Of a stretch of 64,000 nt of DNA, positions 1-11,960 are shown one piece after another (the stretch's first letter is position 1; each line of letters begins with the position of its first letter). A program made the translations under genes and the position numbers. Where the stretch lies: positions 134,273,504-134,337,503 of the forward strand of contig CM031595.1 of assembly GCA_018398815.1 (NCBI GenBank), given 5' to 3'. This DNA is from Conus ventricosus (taxonomy: Eukaryota > Mollusca > Gastropoda > Neogastropoda > Conidae). The notes under the pieces were generated by a model, which was not told the origin of the DNA, did not search any database, and worked only from the letters and a program-made list of their open reading frames with translations.

Positions 1-509
1 AAGTATATTGTCTCAAAAGAGAGGACGGGAATTTGAGAAAGGGGGGAAGCTTTCCCTTGAGCGGGAGGTCCCCCGGGGATTAGGGGGTTTATTATTTTGG
101 CCCGGGAAATTTTTGGGGGATAAGGAATGGGGGAAGGCCCATAGCTTTAAAAAACGGAACTAGTTTATTTTATCCCCTGGTTGTGGGGGAAAAGGATACA
201 TTTTGTGAAGATTAAATTTTCCTCGTGGGGAGGAAGATACATGTGTTGAAGATTGTTTTTGTCCCCGGTCGTGTGGGAGAAAATTACAGGTGCAGATTTT
301 TTTGGTCCCCTCAGTGCGGAGAGAATACAGGTGTAAAACTGTTTACAAGGTTGTTGTTGTGATGATTTTTAAAGTTTTTTCCCCTGAAGGAGGGGGGGAA
401 AAAGAAAGACTTTCGGTAGTGCCCCTTTTGGGTTTGGACTGGAAAGTTTGCGTGTGCGTAGGGAGTAAATGCTGTCATGAATGAGGGTATGAAAGAGTGC
501 CAGGGGTGA
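1..509 (+). repeat. 5' LTR (3' part only; truncated by the window edge)
   Basis: This matches 8470-8979 over about 500 bp, with many small indels. Shared landmarks include GTGCAGATTTTTTT, the GAAGGAG(G)n tract and AGTAAA(T/A)GCTGTC. A candidate primer-binding site, TGGTGACC at 513-520, follows directly, which supports the 3' boundary of this LTR. Confidence 0.75.
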
Positions 510-519
510 CTGTGGTGAC

Positions 520-2219
520 CCCCCCTCCATTTAAACGGCTAGTTTCCTTTTTTTGGGGGGGAAAAAAAAAAAAAAACAAAAAAAAAAAAAAGAAAGATTT
601 CTTTTTTGTCCCCTTTGGGGGTTTAAAAAAAAAAAATTTATTTTTGTACCCTAAAGGGTTTTGGGGAAAAGGGAAAAAAAAGGGAAAGGGTTTTATTTGA
701 AACCTGGGAAATTTATTTGTCCCCTCAATTTTTGGGAAAAAGAAAAAAAAAGAAGAAATTTTTAATTAAAAATTGGTTTTAATATTTTTTTTTGGGTTTG
801 TTTTTTTTTCTTTTTTCTATATTTGTTGGGGGTTGACTTTTCTTTGGGGGGTTTAAAATTCCCTTTAAGGGGTTTTTTTTTGGGTAGGATTTTTTTTTGC
901 CCCTTTCCCAAAAACCTCAGGACCGATGCCCCCTCCCCCCTCTTGCCAAAACCTGGCAGAAAGGGGGGGCAGGGCTTTTGGGGAAAACGCTGTCCTTCCC
1001 CTAAGGATTAAAATTTTTGTCCCCTTTTCCCGGGGACTAAATACCCCCAACCTTTTCCCTGGGGTTTTAGCAGGGGGACTTGGCTTTGGGGGAAATTCAA
1101 TGGGTTTTTCCCTTCTAAATTAAATATCTTTTCTTTCGCTTTTCTTTTGTTTTCATTTTTGTTTTTTTTCCCCTTGCCCCCCCGAGTGTGGGATCAATTT
1201 CCTCCGTCACGCTAATAGTGTGGGTGGGGGATTTGTTAAGCTCTGCCAAATAAACATCTTTTCTTTTAAAATTTTTTTTTTTCTGGGGTGCTGCGAGTTT
1301 TTTCTTTGATTTTGGGTTAAATGTGATTTATTGATTGGTTTTTTTAGTTTTTGTTTTATTACTGTGTGTGGTGTATATTGGGGCAGTGATTTATTTTTTC
1401 CCGTCCCCATTTTCACGGGGGGAAAAGGGGAACCCTAGGGTCTTTTGGGTTTCTTTTGCTTTTCTTGTTTTCCTTTTTCTGTTCCGGTCCTGTGTACCCT
1501 TTTTTTTTTCCCCTTTTTAAACCCCCTTTTTTCAAAATCTTTTAAAACCCTTCCCCCCCCCCCCTCAATGGGCCCTTTATCTAGTTTTTTTTTCAACATT
1601 TTCATTTTTGGGTAGGTTTTCCCGCTAGTTTGTGTTCTTTTCCCCCCTTTTTTAAAATTGTTTTGTTTCCAAATTTTTTTTTTGTAAATTTAAAATTCTT
1701 TTTTTGTATAAGGGGGTTTCTTTTTGTTTTGAAAATTGTTTAAAAATTAAGTAAGAAAAAAAGACTGACCCCCAAGAACATTTGAAAAACAAAAAACTTT
1801 TTTAAAAATTTATTTTCAGAAAAATTTAATTGTGTTTATTTTTTTTTCTTGGGGAAAACAGTTTTGTATTAAACTTAAATTTTTTTTGGAAAATTTCCCA
1901 AATTTGATAACATTTGAAATTTTTTTTTGGAAAAAAATACTTTTCCTGGTTTTTCATTTTAAAAACCCTTTTTAAAGAAAAGCGGTTTTTTTTTTAAAAC
2001 CAAAAATTGTTTTCCTGATTTGTAAATACTTTTAATTACGGTTTTGAAAAAAACATAATATCATCATATATCGCCTTTTTTTTATTAATACTTTGAGATT
2101 GTTTGGGTGTTTTATCTGACGTTTCATTATGGATGATTTTGAAAAAAAATTTTAAAACCCAAGGGGAAAACGTTTGGGTTTTGAGGGAAAAAAAACTTAC
2201 TAACTATGTGCAAAAATTC
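520..2219. other. 5' leader of the LTR element, low-quality sequence
   Basis: A/T-rich sequence with long A, T, G and C runs. I see no supportable coding region. Confidence 0.4.
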
Positions 2220-2450
2220 CCCGATAGGGCAGAAGGCTAAGAGAGAGAAAAAGAAAATAAACTCCAGGGGGAAGCGGAAAAAAATTGTTTTCAGAGGAAC
2301 TGAAGCTGAAAAAAAATAGACTACAGGGGGAAAGCTAAAGAAAAAAAAATACAGGGGGTTTTTAAGTTAAAGGCATTTTTAGAAAAAAGAGATGATGCTG
2401 AAATTAGAAGAATACAGGCATCAAAGAGGAACCCTTTCCCCAGTGGGTTT
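2220..2450 (+). pseudogene. Gag-like coiled-coil segment of the LTR element
   Basis: The + strand gives a lysine/glutamate-rich helical run (EAEKL- and EIRRIQA-type codons) typical of the N-terminal gag region of invertebrate Gypsy elements. No nucleocapsid zinc knuckle was found. The reading is broken by A-run indels. Confidence 0.4.
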
Positions 2451-3499
2451 CCCCAAACCAGCCTAAACCAAAAGGGGGCATTTTTCCCAAATTTGCCCCC
2501 TTTTTTGGGGAAAAAAAGGGTTGCCTTGATATTTTTTCTTTCCGATTTAAAATAAATCAACGTCTTGGGGTTTGGCCAAAGGAAAAGTGGCATGTTATTG
2601 CGTCGTTTTTTAAAGGTAGGGGTTTTGGGACACGGGAAAACCACTCACTTGCAGCGAAACAAAATTTAATTTGGGGGATCAGTTGAAAGAAGAACCCCCT
2701 CAAGAAAATTTCAATGTTCTCCCTGTTTTTTTTTCCCCACGAACTTTTTCCGTTTTTTTTGGCCCTAAAAAAGGAGAATCTTTTCCATCTTTTTTAAATT
2801 CCTTTAATTTCATTTTTTGGATCGAGGGATCGATTTTCAAAAACGAACAAAAACTTTTCAATCACGCGAGATCTCCTTCTTAGAGAACAACTTTTCCAGA
2901 GCGTGAGAAAAGAAGGGGCCATTTTTCCTTAAAGAAAGGAAATTTTGAAAACGTGGGGGAAAAATTTTTCAGATGGCTGTTCAGTATTGTATCGTTTCCC
3001 CCAGTTTAAGGGGGGCTGGGAAAGGGAAAATTTTTTTCCATCTTTGAGTTCATGCGCCCTTTACTACCCTTTCGGACGGGGAAAGTTACAAAAAAGGGAA
3101 AATTCGTGGGGTTTTTTTAAAGCCCTAAAGGGTTTTATACCTACCCTGGGAAGGACAGGGATCTTTCCGCGGTTCGAGTAAACTTTCTTTAAATCCCATA
3201 CTAAACCCCCCCGAAAGCCCCTTACCCCCTCAGCAAACGTTCCGGGGTCGGGACAACGACCCCCAAAGTCCCTTTTGGCCCATTCGTGGACAGAACAGAA
3301 TTTCAAAAAAATTTTGGGGCTGCCGCCCAGACAATCCCGATGTTTCTTTTGTGATGGAAATTCCTTTTGGGGAAAAATTCCCCTTTTTCAAACCAAATAT
3401 TAAAAACCCGCTTTTGTCTCCATTTAAATGGGGAAAAAGGGCCTTGTTTTGGCCCCAATCAACTGTTGTGGCCCGGGTTTTTAAAAAAAAACACCCATA

Positions 3500-3560
3500 A
3501 ATTTGGAAATTGCGGGCTTGGGTTTTGCGAGACACGGGGTTTGAAATCTGTGGTGTAGGG
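3500..3560 (+). pseudogene. Aspartic protease active-site remnant
   Basis: LRDTG with hydrophobic residues following sits at 3525-3555. The DTG (3531-3539) is the retropepsin catalytic triad. Flap and C-terminal motifs are not clear. Confidence 0.5.
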
Positions 3561-4309
3561 AAAACCCTTTTGGGTCCTTAAAAGACCAGTACCTCAACCT
3601 GTCCAAAAGTTTTAGGTCGTTTGGAGGCAAGATTAAAACGTTTCCGCTGGCGGGGAAAAATTTTCAGCGACAAACCGAAATACCCGGTTTTTCTTCCCGC
3701 CTGTTTTTATTGATAACCCAGCCCTGCATTTGGGATCTTGGGCAATTTGCCAGGTGTCGCTACTTTTCATGGGGGTTTGCTGGGGGATCGTTTTTTCCCC
3801 TTTTTTTTTGTGGTACTAGATCAAACGCCCCGAGCGGGGAAAAGGCTTAAAAAGGGCCGCTAAAAGTCTCAAAACTGGATGAACTCCAGATTACCCCAGT
3901 TGTTTTAAAAAGAAATGCAGGGAAAAGGGGAGACGCTGACGAAAATATTTTTCGCTGCAAACAAAAATTCATTTACGAAAAAACCAACGGAAAAACCAAC
4001 TTACAACTGACTCTGACATTCTTACGGGTGGTCCCGGGCCCAGGACAACAGACAATTTTTGGGGTTCCCAAAAAACCACTTAGAAAAAACGAAACTGAAA
4101 CCCGGGCCAATGCTTTGGTTCGCGGGTCACTGGGGAAATCAAAAAAACCCTTAAAGAGGTTTTTGATTTTTTTTTTTTGGCCCGGGGTTTCAAAAAGGAA
4201 AGTTACGAAATACTCCCCGCTCATGTACATCTGCCAAAAGCCCTCCAAAAGAAAGGTCGCGCCCCCATGTGCCCCTTTTTGCAAAAAATGCCTCTCTTTT
4301 CCCCGCCAT

Positions 4310-5170
4310 TTGGGAAAGGGTGGGCTATTGATTTGTTGGACCGTACCACTGTCTTCTTCGGTATCGCTATAACTTGCTTTGGTGGATACAGCAACAAAGG
4401 GTTTCCCGAAGCGATTCCCCTGAAGGGAAAAAAAAAACAGTATTTGTCGGCTGAAGCCCCTTCTTGCAATTTTTTCCAGATGGGTCTTCCAGAAAAAATT
4501 CTCTCGGATTTTGGGAACGCAAATTCCAAATTTTTACTCATGAAAAAATTTAAAAGATGGTTTTTCAAACTCTTCCATTTCAACCACGCCAATCTTTCCC
4601 CCAAAGAAAAGGCATGGTTGAAAAGTTTCAAAGGAACTTTTAAAATCCCGTTGAGAAAGGGTTTAAGGCAAGAGCCCCCGGAAGGGGGTCGTTTCAACCG
4701 GGTTTTCTTTTTTCATACAGGGGGAAAAGCCCAACAAACGCTGGGATTTTTTACCATTTGAGCTTCTTTTTCGGCACTCACCAAGGGGGCCTTTGGGTCT
4801 ATTGATTTCACCCTGGACCCCAAAGACGGACAAACCTGACAGTAAAATGTTTACCAAAAAAGGTTTTTAAAGCTAATCGTTTGAAAAGGGTGCATGTGAG
4901 CTTGCCAACCGGCATTATAGAAAAAAAGAGGTACAAGGTTTTTTGCAGACAGAAAAGCAAAGCCCCGTTCCTTCAGTTTTAGGGGAAAAATTCTTGGCTA
5001 CTAACTGATGAACAAAAAACAAGCTTGTGTTAGTGGAAAAGGGGCCTTTTTTAGGTGGTCCAAAAAAAATTCTGAAGTAAAATTTTTAAATTTAAAATGG
5101 CAAACACTGAGAAGTTTTTTCATGGGGAAATTTTTAAAAAAAGTATGTTGAACGTACAAATGTTGCCATC
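4310..5170 (+). pseudogene. Integrase of the LTR element (frameshifted)
   Basis: The core shows the first catalytic Asp in AIDLL (near 4330) and the second in GLPEKILSDFGNA (near 4507). The third-Glu region is near 4620, in a different frame (MVEKF). FELLFG appears near 4760. Near 5036-5165, GKGPF and KKYVERTN resemble the C-terminal domain that GMR1/Gypsy integrases use for DNA binding. It lies between the protease and RT. Confidence 0.75.
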
Positions 5171-5619
5171 AAACCCTCGGTTGAGTTGGTTTGTCCTGTG
5201 TCAGAAATGGTCAAAATGAAGGAAAATTTCAGTGTGGGAAATTTTTACCCAATGTAACATAAAGGGGCAATCAAGGGTTATGAAAAAAGCGAATGTAGGG
5301 GTGTTAACATCTACCAGTGCAGTGGGGTTGTTCCCCCTTTCCCATTCTGTCAAACAAAGGTGAAACCCATGGGATTGGTTTGTCGAAAAGATTTGTCTTT
5401 CAATCCAAAAAAACAACTCCAAAAAACAAATTTTTTAAAGACTTTCAGGGTGTGTTTACGGGTACCCCCCGGTACTTTAAAAGGATTGAACCCCAAAGTA
5501 TTAAATTAACTTTGAAATACCATGCGGGAAACCCAAACCCAAACCCCTTTCCCCTTTGCAAAAAAAGAGGGGTTGAGGAAAAGAAATTTAAAAGTTTAAA
5601 GGGGATTTAAAGGGGGATA

Positions 5620-6110
5620 GAAAACCCCTACATCTCCGTACAGCTCCCCTGGTATTGGTGGACAAACCTGAGGGGTCAGTGCGTTTTTGCATAAATTTCA
5701 GAAAAGTAAAAAAAATCACGGTGTTCGATGCCGGCCAAACCCAGAATTGAAGAACTTTTGTGTCAGCTCTTGGGAAAGGGAAAAATTTTTTTGAAAGTAG
5801 ACTGACTAAAGGGTTCTTTCCCGTTTTCCCCGGGTGAAGCTGACAAGGAAAAGACAGCGTTTCAAAAACCCCCTTTTGGGCTTTTCCCCGTGGACGAAAA
5901 AGCCCTTTGGGGTTTTTAAAATCCCCAGCTTCTTTTGCCAGAAAAGATGCGGCCCCGAAACCCCCCAGAATGTGGGGGCAGTCAGGTTTTTTTTATGACA
6001 TTTGTTGGTTTAAAAATCATGGGGGACCTCCTTTCAAAATTTCGAGCTGTTTTTTTCAGACTCAGAAGTTTTTTGGTTTTACTGCCCAAAGGGCCCTCAA
6101 AAATTTTTTT
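5620..6110 (+). pseudogene. Reverse transcriptase of the LTR element (frameshifted)
   Basis: Residues visible across frames are LVDKPEGSVRFCINF, TVFDA, EELLCQL, DKEKTAFQ and a degraded FFxD near 5990 at the YxDD position. These are Ty3/Gypsy-type RT blocks 2-5. Confidence 0.75.
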
Positions 6111-6239
6111 TCCGGTTTTCAAACTTGAGTTTTTGGGTCCATTTTTTCAGTGGGAAAAAAGATGCCAAAAGGGAAAGAAAGGGAAAAGATTTTTTCCTTT
6201 TTCCCCACAAACCCCCTTCAAAGAAACAGATCAGGGGCA

Positions 6240-6830
6240 CTAATCGGATGGGTTTTCTTTCATAGACGATATGTACCCCCCTTTGCGTCCCTGCGGCCCC
6301 TTTTACGAAAATGCCCAAAGGGACAAGAACAAAAGTATTGTGGGCTGAAGGTGCCAGAAGGGTTTGGGGGTGTGTTCAAAAACACCCCCAACCCCATTTC
6401 CCCGTTTTATTGTTACCCTCCCTCTCAAGACTTTATTTTAAAAACTTTTGCCAGTTCTAAAGGGAAAGGGACGGGACTGTTGCAAAAAAAAAGTGCTTTT
6501 TACATCCAGTGGGAATTTCGCCAGTAAGAAGTTTTTCAAAAAAAACACGGAGAAATATCCACTATTGGGGAGAGGTCTTGGCTAATTTTTATGGGCATGT
6601 GAAAGTTCGCCAGGTTTTTGCCCGGAAGGGGAAAATTTTTTAGTTAAAAACTGACCCAAAAACCCCTGGAAAGTTCTTGAAAAACGTTTAAAGGGAAAAA
6701 ACAGCGGTTTTTTAAATTGGGCCCTTTTGGGATTGCAGGGAAATTCCCTTTTTCGTTAACCAGGCCTGGAACACAAAAATGTCATGGGGAGATTTGTTGT
6801 CCGTGCCCTGAATTTTTCAGGGGCAAATGT
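6240..6830 (+). pseudogene. RT tail and RNase H of the LTR element
   Basis: RRYVPPFASL (near 6265) is the end of the RT connection. DFILKTFASSKGKGTGLLQK (near 6430) is the first RNase H block; the family's first catalytic Asp reads as Phe here. WACE and VLEKRLKGKNSGFLNWAL (6590-6730) are the later RNase H region. Non-coding sequence follows to the 3' LTR. Confidence 0.7.
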
Positions 6831-7745
6831 AAAGTCTTTTAAAAGGGGAAAAACTAATTCCCCGTTTTTTTCTTTCTTAAGGATTACGGTTTTGATCCTT
6901 TTTGGCCGGTTTTATTTTGGGGAAAGCTACTGGGCGATTTAAATCAAGGGGGAAATTTATCATAAATTTTCTTATTGAAGTGACTATTTTTTTGCAAGCA
7001 AACAACTAATTTATGTTGATTAAACTTTTTTAAACTTTGGGAAACAATGGAAAAAATCAAATACTTTTATGGGCTAATTTTTTTTGAAAATTTAAAAACT
7101 ATATGTAAAAGTGGGGTGAGCCCAAAAAACTCTTTAGAAATGTATATATTCATGTTTTGAAATTTTGGGGAAAAAAGACAAACCCAAATTTTTTTCATTT
7201 GTTCATTGTCAACAATTGGGGAAAACATGGGGACCCTTTTAAATGGACTATAACATTACATGTGGGGGGAAAAAAAAATTATGTTTTTAAAATAGGTTTT
7301 TTTTTGTTTTTCATGTCCCATTGAGAAAAATTTTCCTTGGAAATTTTCTAAATTTTTATTAGGGTTTTTAAAAAAATATGATGTGAGACAAAGATTTAAG
7401 GGAAAATGTGCTTCACATCTTTTAAAGTATGAAAAACAATTTGGGGCTTTGGGAAATTTTTGATTCCCTAAATTTTTTTATCCATGTAATTTTTGAAAAG
7501 TACTTGTGGAAAATTTGGGATCAAAATTTTGACGTTTTTTTTTTTTAGAGAGATTGAAAGTTTTTAAATATGCTAAATTTAAAAATTGGGTCAGGTGATT
7601 GATTCAAAACGGTTTTATTATTAATTTGGGGAATCAGGGGTGATGGGTTTCAATTTTTGGATTCAAGGGTGAAAAATGTGTTTTAAGTGAATGTAATCCT
7701 TTAAAAAAATTTTTAGAAAAATTTTTTTCATCCCAGGGTGGGGGG

Positions 7746-8979
7746 TGTCCCTGGGACGTAGCCCCACATCAAAAGGGATTGACGCTTTTCCCCCATTTAG
7801 TTTAAATGATAAGAATCTTTCCCCATGCCCCAATTAAAGGGAAAAAAATTTATATGGGGTTGACTATGTGCGGGCGTCCCCAAAATAATTTTGAGTATGG
7901 GCTCATTCAAGGAAAAAGAATGTTGGGCAATTGGGGAAAATGCCACTGTTTATAGTTTTAAAAAGGGGTGGGAAGGGAAGGTGGGGTAAAGGTTTTTAAC
8001 ACTGATAGCCTCCCCAGGGGAAGGGGGGAAAAAGTCAGTTTTTAACCCCGCAGATGGCCTAAAAACTCGAACCTTCGGACGGTGGTCCCCGTTTCTGACC
8101 CGTCCTTACCAAATGGCGATAGATAGTTGGGGGAAAAATACAGGGGGAAAACTTAAAGAAGAGAGAAAGAATTCTATGTTTTTAAGAGAAGCGGTTACTT
8201 ACCCCAACCTTATTCTTTTTTTCAGCCCTTTACCCTTTAAACCCTTTACCCGCACCCTTTAAACCCCTTTGCCCTCCACCCTTCACTTTTTACCCCCTGA
8301 AAGGGGGTTTTTAAGATGGCCATTTGGGGTGGGGAAAAACACCGGGAGTTCAGCCCCAGCCAGTACCAACTCCAGGGAGAGGAAGGGGAAGCTCGTCATT
8401 TCGCAAGAGAAAGGGAAAAAGTCGCGGAAGAGAAGTCGAGACCTTTTCTCCCCGGACAGGAGAGTTCGAGGGGGGATTTTGTCTCAGAGAGAGAGACGGG
8501 AAATTTAGAAAGCAAACTTTTCTTGAGGAGGCAAGGGGCCCCAGTGATTAAGGGAGTTTTGTATTCTCCGGGGCCGGAAATTTTTGGGGGAACGGGGAAA
8601 GGGAAGGGGCCCTTTGCTTTATAGAAGGGAACTAAAAATTTTTTTTATCTCTCGGGGTGGGGGATAAATGTGTGAAAATTTTATTTGGGCTTCCTGTGTG
8701 AGGGAAAATACATGTGTGAAAATTGATTTGGGCTCTCGGGGTGGGAGGGGAAAACATTTGTGCAGATTTTTTTTTGTCTCTCAGTGCGGGGGAGAGGGTA
8801 CAGGTTTTAAAATCTGTTTACAAGTTTTTTTGTTTTGATGTAGTAAAGTGTTTTTCCCGAAGGAGAGGGGGGGAAGAAAAACATTTTGGAAATGCCCTTT
8901 TTTTTGACTGGAAAGATTTTGGGGTGCGTAGGAGTAAAAGCTGTCCCTGAATGGGGGATGGGAAAAGTGACAGTGTACA
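7746..8979 (+). repeat. 3' LTR
   Basis: The 3' 510 bp are confirmed by alignment to the 5' LTR. The 5' boundary at TGTCCC (7746) is proposed because a polypurine tract AGGGTGGGGGG directly precedes a TG. The 3' end at GTACA (8979) gives TG...CA termini and a length of about 1.23 kb. It contains an internal tandem repeat of about 50-55 bp. Confidence 0.6.
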
Positions 8980-9690
8980 GTTGCCCTAATAAGAGTTGGG
9001 AAAGGGTTTGAGTTCCTTTTCTGTTATAGTTTTGAAAAATCGGCTGCCCCACTAAAGGGCTCCCGCCCTTTGGTAAGAAAAATTTGTCTCGATGAGTTTT
9101 TTTTCCAAATCCAGGGTGAGACTTTCTACTTTTAAAGTGGAAATTCAGAAATGATTGTTAAAAATTTTTCTTCTTGGATCAATAATTCATTCTTTAACAA
9201 CTTTCTCATGAGTTTTTTTTCTGCGTCATTTTCATAGTAGCCCCTAATTAAAAAAAACAAATTTTAAAATGGAGTGACTACAGATGAAGTTAATCTTTTC
9301 CAACTTTTATAAAGAATGAAAGATAAATGTCAGTGTTTTTTTATTAATTGGCCCGTGTGGTTTGGAATACAGTTATTAACCAAAATTTAAACAGATGTTT
9401 TTTTTGGGGATTTCGGGGGGTCATCAGGTTTTTTTTTTTTTTTACATTCAAATATAATTTTTTTTCCAGCGTGATATGAATGAACTTGATTTATTTGGGG
9501 GATAATTTTTGGGTTTAAAACAGCCCAAAAATTTTCCCCGGGCCCCCGGAAACTTGTATTTAGCAGAAATTCCCTTTGGGTTTTACAGGGCCCATGACTT
9601 GTAACTTTTAAAATCTCTCAGTTCCCCTTTTTCGTTTCTTTTTTAAATGTGCAATTTAGGATTGGGAAAAAAAAAACAAAAAACAGCAAT
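8980..9690. other. Noisy intron flank 3' of the LTR element
   Basis: T-run- and G-run-rich sequence like the element itself. I see no exon. Quality changes abruptly near 9690. Confidence 0.4.
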
Positions 9691-9770
9691 TTTAACTTTT
9701 TAAAATTTTTACAAGACAAACTTTGCTGTGGCATCTAAGATCATAAGCATATATGTCTTTGTGTTGACAG

Positions 9771-10004
9771 TTGAAATATCCAGAAGAAGATGAGAACATT
9801 CTGATGTTGCGCTCCATCATTGATGTCAACCTGCCCAAGTTCTTGAACCATGATCTGCCTCTGTTTGACGGCATCACCTCCGATCTGTTCCCTGGAGTCA
9901 AGCTGCCTACACCCGACTATGAAGTGCTGAACGAGGCGGTAAAGGAGAACTGTGAAAAGATGAACCTGCAGTGTACCGACTTCTTCTTGGAGAAGATACA
10001 GCAG
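9771..10004 (+). CDS. DNAH7: Dynein exon 1 of window: AAA1/AAA2 junction
   Basis: 78 codons, phase 0 at both ends, acceptor GACAG and donor GTAGGT. It encodes the conserved segment after AAA1, with [20 protein letters not shown] and [12 protein letters not shown]. The sequence becomes clean about 80 bp before this exon, after the noisy retrotransposon region. The TTG at 9771 is a leucine codon continuing from an upstream exon, not a start. Confidence 0.93.
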
Positions 10005-11925
10005 GTAGGTGATGGAGAATAGGGTGTTTTCACTTCTCTTACCCAACCACACAGCGTGGTCTGTCCACTTACGATGCAGTGTTCATACTCACCGACTAGA
10101 ATGCTGGCAAGAATGTTTCAAGGGAGGGCACTCATGCAAGTGATGCAGAAGTGACTTATCTATTTGTGTCACAAGGAATCATCTTCTGGGTTTGCGCGCA
10201 CACTTTTGTGTGTGTGTGTATGTTATGTTTAGGGGTTACATGCTAGTGATTGTTTGTATTCCTGTGTTCTTTATTCTATGAATTCCATGTTGCTAGTTTT
10301 TTTTCAGTGCAATGCTTTCACCTGTTGAGATTTCTCTTAATTTTCAAGTGACTCGGGCAGTAAAAAATAGTGGTTTCAAAAAGATTTGGACAAATGGAAA
10401 GAAATAAAAGTGCTCTATATTAAAAAAGAGAAAGAAAAGAAAAGTCAGCATCTGGTGTATTTGCTAATCTCGTATAAAAAACAACAACACAAACATCATC
10501 ACAGCAAAACAACCAACAACTCCCCTCAAACCTTACCCTTTTTATTAAGTCATACTTTAGCATCCCAACTTTTTCTGACCATTGAATGTTCCAGATTTAT
10601 GAGATGATGATTGTGCGTCACGGCTTCATGATTGTGGGAGAACCACTTGGTGGTAAGACGTCGGCCTACAGAACACTGGCTGGAGCACTGGGAGATATCA
10701 ATGAAAAGGTGATTACATAAGTAGGCTGATCATATTTATGTATGTGCATATGAACAAGTGTGCTGTTGTATGTGTGTGTGTGTGAGAGAGCGTATGATAT
10801 ACACACACACATACAAAAAGAGATTAAAAAAAAACCAGGGATGATAAATTGTGAATAACAGACATGTAGAGTCCGGGTTTTTCATGTCTTTCATTAAAGA
10901 ACTTCCTTGGTTTGTTCCATGTACCTTTCACTTACCTGTGTGTTGGGTAGTGGGCATGCAAGAAGCAATTGCTGGACTTGATGTATGTGCATTTGAATGG
11001 GAGGGAAGGTGGTATGCAAGAAACATTTGGTGGACTTTATGTATGCGTATTTGAATGGGAGGGAAGGTTGCTGTGTATGCATGCACATGTATATTCTGTC
11101 TCTAGCATGTGTGTATATAGTACAGCTATTCTGTATTCATTCATGTGTGTGCACCAAGACGCATGTATGTGGATGTGTCAGGGTTAAGCTTATGTACATA
11201 CATACATGATGTGTGCATATATAAGAATGAAAGTTAATTTCCATGCATTACATACATATGAATGAATGTGTGTATATGCATACGCATGTATGTACATACA
11301 AAAGTAGGTAGGTTTGTATGCATGTATGTTTGTATGTACATGCCTATCTACCCACATATCTATCACCTGCCTACCTGCGCATCAAACTATCTACCAACCA
11401 ACTGAGTTTCTTACTTCTTTTCCTACTACCTATCTACTCCTTTTTCCTTACCTAACTTCCTACCCTCCCACCTGCGTACCTAACTTACCTACCTGCCTGC
11501 ACCTACCCACCAATCTACCCATCCATACACCCCGTACTGCCCTGTCATCACACCACCTGCCAACACCCCCTCTGTATGTGCATTGTGCTGTGTCTCTGTG
11601 TGTGTGTCAGGGTCTGATGGAGGAGAACAAGGTGCAGATCACAGTGCTGAACCCCAAGGCCATCACCATGGGTCAGCTGTACGGTTGCTTTGACCCTGTG
11701 TCCCACGAGTGGTCGGACGGCATTCTGGCCGTCAGCTACAGAGCCTTTGCCACATCCACGGTGAGCTTGGAAACATCCAATGTGTGGTTACCTGATGAAT
11801 GGATTTTTATTCTGTTGTCTCTACCAGTCTTCCTCCTTTTTTTTTTGTCTTCTCTCTTTGTAGCTAAATATCTGTCTGTATCTCTTAGAAAAGAAGATGA
11901 CAACATTAGATAGACTTGGGTATTG

Positions 11926-11960
<35 letters not shown>

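Larger units (their letters stand above)
1..8979 (+). mobile_element. LTR retrotransposon, Ty3/Gypsy-like RT with GMR1-type domain order
   Basis: Two direct repeats (window start to about 509, and to 8979) flank a degraded coding interior on the + strand. In order there are a charged coiled-coil gag-like segment (2220-2450), a protease DTG (3531-3539), an integrase core (4310-4840) with its C-terminal part to about 5170, a reverse transcriptase (5640-6110), and an RNase H (6420-6830). Integrase lies upstream of RT, as in Ty1/copia and in the GMR1 group of Ty3/Gypsy, whereas RT residues (VRFCINFRK, DKEKTAFQ) are Gypsy-like. Every domain is cut by frameshifts, and the surroundings have inflated homopolymers, so decay and sequencing error cannot be separated. 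It lies in the intron upstream of the first visible dynein exon. Confidence 0.8.

Noticed and set aside
3064..4284. Minus-strand open frames in the LTR element
   Set aside because: No domain similarity; the + strand carries the protease, integrase and RT motifs.
11314..11913. 199-codon + strand frame starting in a tetranucleotide tract
   Set aside because: It is dynein exon 3 extended artificially into both introns; the exon limits are set by AG and GT and by homology.
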